A stretch of 64,000 nt of DNA from Arthrobacter sp. SX1312 (GTDB lineage Bacteria > Actinomycetota > Actinomycetes > Actinomycetales > Micrococcaceae): assembly GCF_002929295.1 (NCBI RefSeq), contig NZ_PJIM01000001.1, positions 356,040 through 420,039 of the forward strand, given 5' to 3'. Made by a program: the position numbers and the translations under genes. The notes below the pieces were generated by a model. That model was not told where the DNA came from. It saw only the letters and a program-made list of their open reading frames with translations, and did no database searches. Position 1 is the first letter of the stretch, and each line of letters opens with the position of its first letter. This document shows positions 37,210 to 47,777 of this stretch, one piece after another.

Positions 37210-38190
37210 GTGGCCCTGACCGCCGACGTCAAAGAGGAGCTGTCACACCTCGACGTCAAGAAGTCCTCGGTGCGCAAGGCCGAGGTGTCCGCACTGCTGA
37301 GATTCGCCGGCGGCCTCCACATCATCTCCGGCAGGATCGTCATCGAAGCCGAGGTGGACCTGGCGTCCACGGCCCGCCGACTGCGGGCCGCCATCGCCGA
37401 GGTGTACGGCCACAACAGCGAGATCATCGTGGTGACCGGCGGGGGCCTCAAGCGCGGCAACCGGTACGTGGTGCGCGTGGTCCGCGACGGGGAATCCCTC
37501 GCACGCCAGACCGGGCTGCTCGACAGCAGGGGCCGGCCCGTCCGCGGCCTGCCGTCCGCCGTCGTCAACGGGTCGACGGCGGATGCCGAGGCGGTGTGGC
37601 GTGGAGCGTTCCTGGCGCACGGCTCCCTCACCGAGCCCGGACGGTCCTCGTCCCTGGAGGTCACGTGCCCGGGCCCGGAGTCGGCCCTCGCCCTCGTCGG
37701 GGCGGCCCGCCGGCTCGACATCGCCGCGAAGGCCCGTGAGGTGCGGGGCGTCGACCGCGTGGTCATCCGCGACGGCGACACCATCGCAGCCCTCCTGACC
37801 CGCATGGGCGCGCACGACGCCCTCATGGTGTGGGAGGAGCGCCGCATGCGCAAGGAGGTCCGCGCCACCGCCAATCGCCTGGCGAACTTCGATGACGCCA
37901 ACCTGCGCCGCTCGGCCCAGGCCGCCGTCGCCGCCGGCGCCCGCGTGGAGCGAGCCCTCGAGATCCTCGGGGAGGGCGTCCCCGAGCACCTGCGCTACGC
38001 GGGCGAGTTGCGCGTCGCCCACAAGCAGGCGAGCCTCGACGAACTCGGCCGGCTCGCGGACCCCCCGATGACGAAGGACGCGATCGCCGGGCGGATCCGT
38101 CGGCTGCTCGCGATGGCGGACAAGAAGGCCACGGACGTCGGGATCCCGGGGACCGATGCGAATGTGACCGCCGACATGCTCGACGAGTGA
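37210..38190 (+). CDS. whiA: DNA-binding protein WhiA
   Basis: A 326-residue protein with an N-terminal LAGLIDADG homing-endonuclease-like fold lacking nuclease residues and a C-terminal helix-turn-helix ([33 protein letters not shown]). It regulates sporulation or division genes, including in non-sporulating actinobacteria. GTG 37210 has GGAG seven bases upstream. Third member of the rapZ-yvcK-whiA operon. Confidence 0.95.
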   Translation: MALTADVKEELSHLDVKKSSVRKAEVSALLRFAGGLHIISGRIVIEAEVDLASTARRLRAAIAEVYGHNSEIIVVTGGGLKRGNRYVVRVVRDGESLARQTGLLDSRGRPVRGLPSAVVNGSTADAEAVWRGAFLAHGSLTEPGRSSSLEVTCPGPESALALVGAARRLDIAAKAREVRGVDRVVIRDGDTIAALLTRMGAHDALMVWEERRMRKEVRATANRLANFDDANLRRSAQAAVAAGARVERALEILGEGVPEHLRYAGELRVAHKQASLDELGRLADPPMTKDAIAGRIRRLLAMADKKATDVGIPGTDANVTADMLDE

Positions 38191-38200
38191 CGCGAATGCA

Positions 38201-38263
38201 TAGGATGGAACAGCAAGCCCGCTTCTGATCAGCGGGACGCCTGCCGTCCGGACCCATGGGTCC
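38201..38263 (+). promoter_or_regulatory. Promoter and palindrome in the sodA leader
   Basis: A -10-like TAGGAT (38201-38206) is followed by the hairpin CCCGCT-tctgatc-AGCGGG (38218-38236) and by a perfect 14-base palindrome GGACCCATGGGTCC (38250-38263), 41 bases before the GTG. The palindrome could be an operator; no regulator is identified. Confidence 0.4.
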
Positions 38264-38304
38264 ACCGACCGCGCGGGTACCGAGATCACTACATGGAGGA
38301 CTAC

Positions 38305-38934
38305 GTGAGCGAATACGTACTGCCGGATCTTGACTACGACTACGCCGCCCTGGAACCGCACATCTCCGGCCGGATCATGGAACTGCACCACTCCAAGCAC
38401 CAGGCCACCTACGTCAAGGGCGCCAACGACGCCCTCGCGCAGCTCGCCGAGGCCCGCGAGAAGGGAGCGTACGGCACCATCCCGAAGCTCTCCAAGGACC
38501 TGGCGTTCCACGTCGGCGGTGTCATCAACCACAGCATCTTCTGGAAGAACATGTCCCCCGAGGGAGGCGACAAGCCCGAGGGCGAGCTCGCCGCGGCCCT
38601 GGACGACGCGTTCGGCTCCTTCGACGCGTTCCGCGCGCACTTCACCGCCGCGGCCACCTCGCTGCAGGGCTCCGGCTGGGCCGTCCTGGCCTACGAACCG
38701 CTGGGCAGGAACATCGTCATCGAGCAGCTCTACGACCAGCAGGGCAACGTGCCCGTGGGCACCATCCCGCTGCTGATGCTCGACATGTGGGAGCACGCCT
38801 TCTACCTGGACTACGTCAACGTGAAGCCCGACTACGTGAAGGCCTGGTGGAACCTCGTGAACTGGGCCGACGTCCAGACGCGCTTCCAGGCAGCACGCAC
38901 CGGGGCATCCACCCTCATCACGCCGGGGGCGTGA
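38305..38934 (+). CDS. sodA: Superoxide dismutase [Mn/Fe]
   Basis: A 209-residue cytosolic superoxide dismutase. Metal ligands H28 (MELHHSKH), H76 (INHSIFW), D160 and H164 (DMWEHAF) are all present; GSGWAVL and the Tyr in KHQATYVKG fit the Mn/Fe family, and lineage suggests Mn. GTG 38305 was chosen because GGAGG (38295-38299) is five bases upstream; the ATG at 38293 overlaps that site. Confidence 0.95.
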   Translation: MSEYVLPDLDYDYAALEPHISGRIMELHHSKHQATYVKGANDALAQLAEAREKGAYGTIPKLSKDLAFHVGGVINHSIFWKNMSPEGGDKPEGELAAALDDAFGSFDAFRAHFTAAATSLQGSGWAVLAYEPLGRNIVIEQLYDQQGNVPVGTIPLLMLDMWEHAFYLDYVNVKPDYVKAWWNLVNWADVQTRFQAARTGASTLITPGA

Positions 38935-39192
38935 CCGCCCCGGCGTCCCGGTCGGTGGGCACCGCGCCCTCCGGTCGGGCCGCCGGCGTCACGAGTGCGT
39001 GCCGGGGGCCGCGCTGAGTAGAGTTGGAGCGGTGCAGGGCTTCGGTCCCGGCACCGCTCCGGCGCACGCCGCCTGTGCAGGACCCGCAGGACCAGCAGGA
39101 CCCGAGAATTTCGGCACGAAGGTGTGCCCGGTACAGATTTATCCGTCGCCGGCATCGCCCGAGAGGGGTCAGCAAGGCGGCACCACCTATGA

Positions 39193-40218
<1,026 letters not shown>

Positions 40219-40230
40219 GCGGTCCCGCCC

Positions 40231-41481
40231 ATGGCATACGCATCACTGGACGACCTCCTCGCCGAAGGGGTCCGGGGACGCCGCGTCCTCGTCCGCTCCG
40301 ACCTCAACGTCCCCCTGGAGGGCGAGGTGCCGGATCTGTCGGTCACCGACGACGGCCGCGTGCGCGCGTCCCTGCCCGTTCTGCGCAAGCTGAGCGAGGC
40401 CGGGGCCGCCGTCATCGTCATGGCCCACCTCGGCCGGCCCAAGGGTGCCCCCGAGCAGAAGTACTCGCTCGCGCCGGCCGCCGACGTCCTCCGGGACCTG
40501 GCGGACTTCCCGGTCACCCTCGCGCCCGACACCACGGGGGAGGGCGCCCGCAGTGCGGCCGCCGCCCTGTCCGAGGGGGAGGTGCTCCTGCTGGAGAACG
40601 TGCGCTTCGACGCCCGCGAGACCAGCAAGGACGACGCCGAGCGCGCAGCCTTCGCCCGGGAGCTCGCCGACCTGGCGGGACCTGACGGAGCCTACGTGGA
40701 CGACGCCTTCGGTGCCGTGCACCGCCGGCACGCGAGCGTGTACGACATCGCGGCCCTGCTGCCCTCCTACCAGGGCGACCTCGTGAAGGCCGAACTCGTG
40801 GTCCTCGAGAAGCTGACGAAGGATCCCCAGCGGCCCTTCGTCGTCGTGCTCGGCGGGTCCAAGGTGTCCGACAAGCTCGCCGTGATCGAGAACCTGATCG
40901 GTACCGCCGACCGTATCCTCGTGGGCGGCGGCATGGTGTTCACGTTCCTCGCCGCCCAGGGCCATAAGGTCGGGGCGAGCCTCCTGGAGGAGGACCGGAT
41001 CGACGTCGTGCGTGGCTACCTCGAGCGCGGAGCCCGGGACGGCACGCAGTTCGTGCTGCCCACGGACATCGTCGTGGCCGAGAAGTTCGCGGCCGACGCG
41101 CGGTCCGGCGTGGCCGCCGCGGACGCCATCGAGGCAGGCACCTTCGGGGCCTCCGGGATCGGGCTCGACATCGGGCCCGCGACGGGTGAGGACTTCGCCG
41201 CGAACATCGCCGAAGCGAGGACGGTGTTCTGGAACGGACCCATGGGGGTGTTCGAGTTCGACGCCTTCGCAGGCGGCACGCGCGCCGTCGCGCAGGCCCT
41301 CGTCGACGCCCAGGCGAACGGCGCCCTGACCGTGGTCGGCGGTGGCGATTCCGCCGCAGCCGTGCGCGGCCTAGGATTCGCCGACGAGCAGTTCGGGCAC
41401 ATCTCCACCGGCGGCGGCGCCAGCCTCGAGTACCTCGAGGGCAAGGAGCTCCCCGGACTGACCGCCCTCGCCCGCGACTAG
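40231..41481 (+). CDS. pgk: Phosphoglycerate kinase
   Basis: A 416-residue glycolytic kinase. RSDLNVPL near residue 22, MAHLGRPKG, ENVRFDARE, VVLGGSKVSDKL, WNGPMGVFE and the nucleotide loop GGGDSAAAVRGLG are intact. ATG 40231 begins 12 bases after gap; an extended spacer with a strong hairpin separates it from tpiA. Confidence 0.97.
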   Translation: MAYASLDDLLAEGVRGRRVLVRSDLNVPLEGEVPDLSVTDDGRVRASLPVLRKLSEAGAAVIVMAHLGRPKGAPEQKYSLAPAADVLRDLADFPVTLAPDTTGEGARSAAAALSEGEVLLLENVRFDARETSKDDAERAAFARELADLAGPDGAYVDDAFGAVHRRHASVYDIAALLPSYQGDLVKAELVVLEKLTKDPQRPFVVVLGGSKVSDKLAVIENLIGTADRILVGGGMVFTFLAAQGHKVGASLLEEDRIDVVRGYLERGARDGTQFVLPTDIVVAEKFAADARSGVAAADAIEAGTFGASGIGLDIGPATGEDFAANIAEARTVFWNGPMGVFEFDAFAGGTRAVAQALVDAQANGALTVVGGGDSAAAVRGLGFADEQFGHISTGGGASLEYLEGKELPGLTALARD

Positions 41482-41547
41482 CGGGACGGTCCGGGTCGGG
41501 CCGGCAACGGCCGTGACCAGCCGCCCGTCCGCGGGCGTACAGGAATG

Positions 41548-41583
41548 GCGGGATCCGCACGGCGTCTGCTGCGCGGATCCCGC
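41548..41583 (+). other. Perfect 11-bp hairpin in the pgk-tpiA spacer
   Basis: GCGGGATCCGC (41548-41558) pairs exactly with GCGGATCCCGC (41573-41583) around a 14-base loop, with no T tract. In an operon this position could stabilise or process the upstream mRNA, or partly terminate it. Confidence 0.6.
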
Positions 41584-41613
41584 TGCCATGGAACGAACAG
41601 ATGGAGTACCACG

Positions 41614-42429
41614 ATGACCACCTCGACCAACGGCGTCTTCGACCGCCGCCCGCTCATCGCGGGCAACTGGAAGATGAACCTCGACCACATGCAGGGCATC
41701 ACCTTCCTGCAGAAGCTGGCCTGGACCCTGACGGACGCCGGCCACGACTTCTCGCGCGTCGAGGTGTCGGTCTTCCCGCCGTTCACCGACCTGCGTGGCG
41801 TCCAGACCCTGGTGAAGGGTGACACCCTCGACGTCGTGTACGGCGGGCAGGACCTCTCGCCGGAGGACTCCGGTGCCTACACCGGTGACATCTCGGGGCA
41901 GTTCCTCGGCAAGCTCGACTGCACCTACGTGCTCGTCGGCCACTCCGAGCGCCGGACCATCCACTCCGAGTCGGACGAGCTGCTCAACCGCAAGGTGCAT
42001 GCGGCCTACCGCCACGGGCTGGTCCCGGTGCTGTGCGTCGGCGAGGGCCTCGAGGTCCGCCAGGCCGGGACGCACGTGGAGCACACCGTCGAGCAGCTCC
42101 GCCAGGGCGTCGCGGGACTGTCCGCCGAGCAGGCGGCAAGCCTCGTCGTCGCGTACGAGCCCGTCTGGGCGATCGGCACGGGAGAGGTGGCCGGTCCCGA
42201 GGACGCGCAGGAGATGTGCGCGGCCCTCCGCGCCGAACTCGGCTCGCTGTTCGACCCCGAGACCGCCGCGAAGACCCGCCTCCTGTACGGCGGATCCGTG
42301 AAGTCGGCCAACGTGGCGAGCATCCTGCGGGAGCGCGACGTGGACGGCGTCCTGGTGGGCGGTGCGAGCCTCGACGTATCCGAGTTTGCTAGTATTGTCA
42401 GGTTCGAACAGCATCTGGTGACAGACTAA
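41614..42429 (+). CDS. tpiA: Triose-phosphate isomerase
   Basis: A 271-residue TIM barrel enzyme. N18 and K20 (AGNWKMN), the catalytic histidine in VGHSERR, glutamate in [11 protein letters not shown] and phosphate loop YGGSVKSAN are intact. ATG 41614 starts the normal domain; the open frame upstream is the pgk-tpiA spacer. Confidence 0.97.
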   Translation: MTTSTNGVFDRRPLIAGNWKMNLDHMQGITFLQKLAWTLTDAGHDFSRVEVSVFPPFTDLRGVQTLVKGDTLDVVYGGQDLSPEDSGAYTGDISGQFLGKLDCTYVLVGHSERRTIHSESDELLNRKVHAAYRHGLVPVLCVGEGLEVRQAGTHVEHTVEQLRQGVAGLSAEQAASLVVAYEPVWAIGTGEVAGPEDAQEMCAALRAELGSLFDPETAAKTRLLYGGSVKSANVASILRERDVDGVLVGGASLDVSEFASIVRFEQHLVTD

Positions 42430-42482
42430 GTTCCGTGCGCCGGCCGCTCCATCGAGCGGCTACCGAGCCTTGAAAGGGCCCC

Positions 42483-42734
42483 GTGGAAATCCTTCGTATC
42501 ATCCTGCTCGTCCTGCTCGGGATCACCAGCCTCCTGCTGACCCTGCTGATCCTGCTCCACAAGGGGCGCGGCGGTGGCATGTCGGACATGTTCGGCGGCG
42601 GTATGACCTCGAGCATGGGATCCTCCGGAGTGGCCGAGCGGAACCTCAACCGCTTCACCGTGGCGCTCGGGCTGGCATGGGGCGTCGTCATCGTCGCCCT
42701 CGGCCTCATCCAGCGGTTCGCCGGCGAGTCCTAG
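42483..42734 (+). CDS. secG: Preprotein translocase subunit SecG
   Basis: An 83-residue membrane protein with two helices (LRIILLVLLGITSLLLTLLILLH and FTVALGLAWGVVIVALGLI) linked by a glycine/methionine-rich loop (GGGMSDMFGGGMTSSMGSSG), the standard SecG layout. It is an accessory subunit of the SecYEG channel. Being the last gene of the glycolytic operon is common in actinobacteria. Confidence 0.93.
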   Translation: MEILRIILLVLLGITSLLLTLLILLHKGRGGGMSDMFGGGMTSSMGSSGVAERNLNRFTVALGLAWGVVIVALGLIQRFAGES

Positions 42735-42754
42735 GGACTCCCGCACTCCCTGTT

Positions 42755-42802
42755 CGACGACGAAGCCCCCGCTTCCAGCTGGAAGCGGGGGCTTCGTCGT
42801 CG
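42755..42802. terminator. Strong bidirectional terminator between secG and pgl
   Basis: A perfect 22-bp stem (42755-42776 with 42781-42802, core GCCCCCGCTTCC) and the tetraloop AGCT. It lies between two convergent operons and can serve both. Confidence 0.93.
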
Positions 42803-42826
42803 GGGCGACCCTTCGGTCCCGTCGTC

Positions 42827-43645
42827 TCAGTCGGACGTCTCGTCGTCGTCGTGGTCGATGAGGCGACCGGGCAGTTTCTGGGCGGCGTCCTGGTCGATCA
42901 GCCACAGGGTCTTCTTCAGGCCCCGCGCTCCGGCGGCGGGAACCTGCACGTGTCCGGCCCCGGCCAATGCCAGGCCCACCGCGCCGGCCTTGTCGCTGCC
43001 GCTGACCGACAGCCACACCTCCTGCGCCGTGTTGATCGCCTCGAGGGTCAGCGAGACGCGCTGCGGCGGCGGCTTCGGCGCATCGGCGACACCCACCGTC
43101 GTCGCGCCGCGCGTGCGGATCCCGGCGAGCTCGGGGAAGAGGGACGCCACGTGCGCATCGGGACCGACGCCCAGCAGGAGCACGTCGAAGCGGGGCAGGC
43201 GGGGATCGGGCTGCACGAGGTCCTCGTCCGCGGCGCGTTCCGCCTGGGCAGCGGCTGCCAGCTGCTCGGCGTAGTCGACGGCGGCGCCGTCCTCGTCGGG
43301 GAACTCGTCCTTCGTGCCGAACTCGTGGATCTTCACGGGGTCGACGGCGATGCGGTCCAGCAGGGCCGTGCGCGCCTGGACGGCGTTGCGCTCGGGGTCC
43401 TCGGCCCGGAGGAAGCGCTCATCCCCCCACCAGAAGTGCACGTTGGCCCAGTCCACCGCGGTGTGCGCCGGCGACTCCGCGACGGCCTCGAGGGCAGCGG
43501 TGCCGATCGAGCCGCCGGTGAGCACCACCGTCGCCGTGCCCCGCTCGCTCTGCACGTCCACGAGGCGCGTGATCAGCCGGGCGGCGACGGCCGCAGCCAG
43601 GGAGCCCTGGGTGGGATGGATACTGACTTTCGGTTCAGCGCTCAC
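42827..43645 (-). CDS. pgl: 6-phosphogluconolactonase
   Basis: A 272-residue NagB-fold enzyme hydrolysing 6-phosphogluconolactone in the oxidative pentose phosphate pathway. TVVLTGGSIG, VHFWWGDERFL and LLLGVGPDAHVASLFP are family signatures. GTG 43645 is preferred because GAGGAG lies upstream at usable spacing; GTG 43657 is too close to it. It overlaps the end of opcA by 11 bases. Confidence 0.93.
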   Translation of the reverse strand: MSAEPKVSIHPTQGSLAAAVAARLITRLVDVQSERGTATVVLTGGSIGTAALEAVAESPAHTAVDWANVHFWWGDERFLRAEDPERNAVQARTALLDRIAVDPVKIHEFGTKDEFPDEDGAAVDYAEQLAAAAQAERAADEDLVQPDPRLPRFDVLLLGVGPDAHVASLFPELAGIRTRGATTVGVADAPKPPPQRVSLTLEAINTAQEVWLSVSGSDKAGAVGLALAGAGHVQVPAAGARGLKKTLWLIDQDAAQKLPGRLIDHDDDETSD

Positions 43646-44579
43646 TCGTTCGTACACTCCTCAGGTTGGTCCGGGCAAGGCCTTCGGTGATGACTTCGCC
43701 GAACACCTCGTCGGGGTCGAGGCGCCGCAGCTCCTCGGCCAGGCAGTCCCGCAGTCCGCGGCGCGGCAGGGAGATGCGCTGGACGGGCTGATGCGGCTGG
43801 TACAGCTCCGCGACGTCGTGGCCGGGGCGGTGCAGTTCGATGTCGCCGCCGCTCCGTGTCAGGCGCACGCGCTGGAGGCCGGTGCCCGTGGGTCCGGCGA
43901 CGATGGTGACGGGGGCGTCGAGGGCCTTGGTGAGCCAGGCCGCCAGCAGCACGGTACTGGGGGAGTCGCACGCGCCCTCGACGGTGACCGCGGTGACGGG
44001 CTGGTCGCCCTGCAGCTGGTCCAGGACGGCAGCGAGCTGGATGCGCCAGTTGGTCAGGCGGGTCCAGGCGAGGTCCGTGTCGCCCGCCGCATAGGTGCTG
44101 CTGATGTTGAACAGCGCCGCCGTCGGGTCCTTCTCGTTGGCCGAGTCGGTGATCCGGCGGTGCGCGATGCTGCCGATCGAGGTCTGCGACGCGGCGTCGG
44201 GCACCCCGTGGGGCCACCAGGCGACGATCGGCGCGTCGGGCAGGAGGAGGGCTGAGACGAGCGACTCGTTCTCCTCGGAGAGCTCGCCGTAGCCGCGCAG
44301 GACGACGACCTCCGACGCCCCGGCGTCGCCGCCGACCCTGATCTGGGCGTCGAGGCGCGTCGGCTCGTCGGGGGACTCCCCGGCGAGGACGATGATGCGG
44401 CAGGGATGCTCCCGGCTCGCCTGGTTGGCGGCGTCGATCGCCTCCTCCTCGTAGCCGGAGCGGGTGATGACCACCAGCGTCAGCACGCGCCCGAGCGCGA
44501 CGACGCCCCCGCTGTCCCGCAGGGCCATCAGTTCCTTCGACACCTTCGAGGTGGTGGTGTCGGGCAGTTCCACGATCAT
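43635..44579 (-). CDS. opcA: Glucose-6-phosphate dehydrogenase assembly protein OpcA
   Basis: A 314-residue OpcA/OxppA protein needed for activity of glucose-6-phosphate dehydrogenase in actinobacteria and cyanobacteria. Recognisable segments are VLTLVVIT, CRIIVLAGESPDE, IVAWWPHGVPDAAS and DLAWTRLTNWRIQLAAVLD. Its ATG overlaps the zwf stop (ATGA), consistent with co-translation of partner proteins. Confidence 0.93.
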   Translation of the reverse strand: MIVELPDTTTSKVSKELMALRDSGGVVALGRVLTLVVITRSGYEEEAIDAANQASREHPCRIIVLAGESPDEPTRLDAQIRVGGDAGASEVVVLRGYGELSEENESLVSALLLPDAPIVAWWPHGVPDAASQTSIGSIAHRRITDSANEKDPTAALFNISSTYAAGDTDLAWTRLTNWRIQLAAVLDQLQGDQPVTAVTVEGACDSPSTVLLAAWLTKALDAPVTIVAGPTGTGLQRVRLTRSGGDIELHRPGHDVAELYQPHQPVQRISLPRRGLRDCLAEELRRLDPDEVFGEVITEGLARTNLRSVRTSER

Positions 44580-46120
44580 GGCCTTCTCCAGGTTCGTCCA
44601 TCGGCTGCGAGCAGCTCGTCGGCGGATGCGGGTCCCCAGCTGCCCGGCACGTAGGCCTCGGGCTGCGCGTCGAGCGAGGCCCAGTACTCCTCGAACGGGT
44701 CGAGGATCTTCCAGGACAGCTCCACCTCCTGCTGGCGCGGGAAGAGCGGAGGCTCGCCGAGCAGGACGTCGAGGATGAGGCGCTCGTAGGCCTCGGGGCT
44801 CGACTCCGTGAACGAGTGGCCGTAGCCGAAGTCCATGGTGACGTCGCGGACCTCGGTCTGCGTGCCCGGGACCTTCGAACCGAAGCGGATGGTGACGCCC
44901 TCGTCCGGCTGCACACGGATGACGACGGCGTTCTGCCCGAAGTCCTCGTCGTGGTGGTCCTGGAACAGCAGGTTCGGTGCCCGCTTGAACACGACGGCGA
45001 TCTCGGTGACCCTGCGGCCGAGCCGCTTGCCGGCCCGCAGGTAGAACGGCACCCCGGCCCAGCGGCGTGTGTGGATGTCCAGGCGCAGCGCGGCGAAGCT
45101 CTCGGTGGTCGAGTCGGCGGAGATGCCGTCCTCCTCGAGGAACCCGTTCACACGCTCCCCGCCCTGCCAGCCGGCCTCGTACTGGCCGCGGGCCGACCGT
45201 CCGGTGAGATCCGAGGGCAGGACGACGGCGGCGAGGACCTTCTCCTTCTCGGCGCGCAGGTGGTCCGCGTCGAAGGAGATCGGCTCCTCCATCGCCGTGA
45301 GCGCGAGGAGCTGGAGCAGGTGGTTCTGGATGACGTCGCGGGCCGCCCCGACGCCGTCGTAGTACCCGGCCCGGCTGCCGATCCCGATGTCCTCGGCCAT
45401 GGTGATCTGCACGTGGTCGACGTAGTTCGCGTTCCACAGCGGCTCGAAGAGCTGGTTCGCGAAGCGCAGCGCGAGGATGTTCTGGACCGTCTCCTTGCCG
45501 AGGTAGTGGTCGATCCTGAACACGGAGTCCGGGGGGAACACCTCCTCGACGATGGCGTTCAGCTCACGGGCGGACTCGAGGTCGTGGCCGAAGGGCTTCT
45601 CGATGACCACGCGGCGCCACTGTCCGTCGTCGGGCTGCGCCAGACCGTGCTCCGAGAGCTTCTGGCACACCGTCTCGAACGCGTTCGGGGGGATGGACAG
45701 GTAGAAGGCGTGGTTGCCGCGCGTCCCCCGGCTCTGTTCCAGCTCCTCGATGGTCTCCCGGAGGTTCTTGAACGCCTCGTCGTCGTCGAAGTTGCCCTGG
45801 ACGAAGCGGATGCCCGCGGAGAGCTGCTCCCACACCGTCTCGTTGAACGGTGTCCGGGCGTACTGCGTCACGGACTCCCGCACCTGCTCCACGAACTCCT
45901 CGTTGGACCATTCGCGGCGGCCGAAGCCCACCAGGCCGAAGCTCGGCGGCAGGAGCCCCCGGTTGGCGAGGTCGTAGATGGCGGGCATCAGCTTCTTGCG
46001 GGCGAGGTCCCCCGTCACCCCGAACAGGACGAGGGACGAGGGACCGGCGATCCGGCTCAGCCGCCGGTCGCGCGGATCCCGCAGGGGGTTGGCGGCTCTC
46101 GCCGTGGTGCTGTCAGGCAT
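44576..46120 (-). CDS. zwf: Glucose-6-phosphate 1-dehydrogenase
   Basis: A 514-residue enzyme, first step of the oxidative pentose phosphate pathway. Nucleotide loop FGVTGDLARKKL (33-44), substrate motif RIDHYLGKE (near residue 200) and IEKPFGHDL are intact. The apparent 1026-codon frame on this strand is zwf plus shadow of pgi; ATG 46120 is the proper start, two bases after the pgi stop. Confidence 0.96.
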   Translation of the reverse strand: MPDSTTARAANPLRDPRDRRLSRIAGPSSLVLFGVTGDLARKKLMPAIYDLANRGLLPPSFGLVGFGRREWSNEEFVEQVRESVTQYARTPFNETVWEQLSAGIRFVQGNFDDDEAFKNLRETIEELEQSRGTRGNHAFYLSIPPNAFETVCQKLSEHGLAQPDDGQWRRVVIEKPFGHDLESARELNAIVEEVFPPDSVFRIDHYLGKETVQNILALRFANQLFEPLWNANYVDHVQITMAEDIGIGSRAGYYDGVGAARDVIQNHLLQLLALTAMEEPISFDADHLRAEKEKVLAAVVLPSDLTGRSARGQYEAGWQGGERVNGFLEEDGISADSTTESFAALRLDIHTRRWAGVPFYLRAGKRLGRRVTEIAVVFKRAPNLLFQDHHDEDFGQNAVVIRVQPDEGVTIRFGSKVPGTQTEVRDVTMDFGYGHSFTESSPEAYERLILDVLLGEPPLFPRQQEVELSWKILDPFEEYWASLDAQPEAYVPGSWGPASADELLAADGRTWRRP

Positions 46121-46122
46121 GC

Positions 46123-47772
46123 TCACCCGTTCTCGTGGTGACCCTCGCCGGATCCGGTGAGGGTGGAAATGGCGTCCCGGAGCTGTGCGACACCCGCCGT
46201 GCGGTCCGTCAGATGGAGGCGGAGCACGGGGCGGCCGTGGTCCGCGAGCACCTGGGCGTCCCCGGCGGCCTGCGCCGTGATGAGCTCCCCGAACGTGAAG
46301 GGGCGCTCGGGGATCGCGAGGTCGGCGCCGGCCACGCCGGTCAGCTGCAGGTACACGCCGATCGGCGAACCGCCCTTGTGGTACTGACCCGTCGAGTGCA
46401 GGAAGCGCGGGCCCCAGCCGAAGGTGACCGGCCTGCCCGTGACGGCGGCCAGCGGGGCGCGGACGCATTCGAGGTCCGCCTGGCCGTGACGGTCCAGGTA
46501 GGCCTGCACGGAGAGGTAGCCGTTCCCGGGCAGGGTGGCGAGCAGCGCCCGGAGCGCCTCGGCGACCGTTGTCGAGGCGCCGAGGAGCTCGGCGTCCCCC
46601 CGGACCTCGACCGCCCCGTCGACGAAGGCGGCCGGGGCCGGCTCCGGCTGGGCGTCCAGCAGGCCGCGCGCGGCCGTCTTGGCGGCCTCGACGTCGGGCT
46701 GGTCGAACGGGTTGATGCCCAGCAGACGGCCGGCGACGGCGACCGCGTACTCCCAGACGAACATCTGGCTTCCGAGGGCGCCGCTGACGGTGACGCGCGT
46801 GCCCTCGGCGAGCTCGTCGCCGGGGGCCTCGTCGATGGGGGCGAGGACCACGGGGAGGACGTCGTCCGCCACCTCCGCCAGTTCCGGGGCGTCGCCGGCG
46901 GCGACGACGGGGAGCAGGCCGGTGCCGAGCTTCCCGGTCGATTCGGCGATGAGCTGTTCGGCCCAGTCGGCGAAACCTGGCAGCCCCGAGCCGGCATCCG
47001 CGAAGACGATCTTGTCCCGCAGGGGGAGGGTCCCGCCCAGGACAGCGCCGAGCTGCAGCCCCACGTTGTCCTCGACGTCGTCGCCCAGGAACTCCGCGCT
47101 GTCCTCCGCGTCGGTGAGCAGCGTCTCGATGTCGGCACCCGCCAGGCCGGACGGCACCAGGCCGAACGCGGTGAGGGCCGAGTAGCGGCCGCCGACCTCC
47201 GGGTCGGCGGTGAAGACCTTCCGGTAGCCGGCCTTCCTCGAGGCCTCGTCCAGGGGCGACCCCGGATCGGTGACGATGACGATCCGCGAGGCCGCGTCGA
47301 TGCCGGCGTCCGTGAACGCCCGCTCGAACACCCGGCGCTGCGAGTCGGTCTCGACCGTGGAGCCGGACTTCGAGGACACGACGATCGCCGTGCGCTGCAG
47401 GTCCTCCTCGAGGGCTGCACGCACCTGATCGGGGTCGGTGGCGTCCAGGACCACGAGCGGGACGCCCGCTTCCTTCGTGATGACCTCCGGCGCGAGCGAG
47501 GATCCGCCCATGCCGCACAGCACGATCCGGTCGACGCCCTCGGCCGCGAGGTCGGCGCGGAGCGCCGTGATCTCCGGCAGGAGGGCGCGCGAGCCTTCGA
47601 ACAGGTCGATCCACCCGAGGCGGACCGACGCCTCGGACTCGGCGTCGGTGCCCCACAGCGTCGCGTCCTTCGCCATCAGGCGGGAGGCGAAGCGGTCCTT
47701 CACGAGGGCCGGGACGGCGGTCTCCACGGCTGCGAGTGCGGCACCGGTGGCGGTGAGAGCGAAGGAGCCCAT
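46123..47772 (-). CDS. pgi: Glucose-6-phosphate isomerase
   Basis: A 549-residue isomerase. CGMGGSSLAPEV, VVSSKSGSTVET and the C-terminal RFLHSTGQYHKGG (isomerase signature region) are present. The sequence is of the divergent actinobacterial type that shares architecture with the bifunctional transaldolase/isomerase, not the E. coli type. It sits between tal and zwf in a tight operon. Confidence 0.92.
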   Translation of the reverse strand: MGSFALTATGAALAAVETAVPALVKDRFASRLMAKDATLWGTDAESEASVRLGWIDLFEGSRALLPEITALRADLAAEGVDRIVLCGMGGSSLAPEVITKEAGVPLVVLDATDPDQVRAALEEDLQRTAIVVSSKSGSTVETDSQRRVFERAFTDAGIDAASRIVIVTDPGSPLDEASRKAGYRKVFTADPEVGGRYSALTAFGLVPSGLAGADIETLLTDAEDSAEFLGDDVEDNVGLQLGAVLGGTLPLRDKIVFADAGSGLPGFADWAEQLIAESTGKLGTGLLPVVAAGDAPELAEVADDVLPVVLAPIDEAPGDELAEGTRVTVSGALGSQMFVWEYAVAVAGRLLGINPFDQPDVEAAKTAARGLLDAQPEPAPAAFVDGAVEVRGDAELLGASTTVAEALRALLATLPGNGYLSVQAYLDRHGQADLECVRAPLAAVTGRPVTFGWGPRFLHSTGQYHKGGSPIGVYLQLTGVAGADLAIPERPFTFGELITAQAAGDAQVLADHGRPVLRLHLTDRTAGVAQLRDAISTLTGSGEGHHENG

Positions 47773-47777
47773 GGGGA

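Noticed and set aside
44576-47656. 1026-codon minus-strand frame suggesting a zwf fusion
   Set aside because: The upstream half is pgi read in a wrong frame; zwf has its own ATG at 46120.
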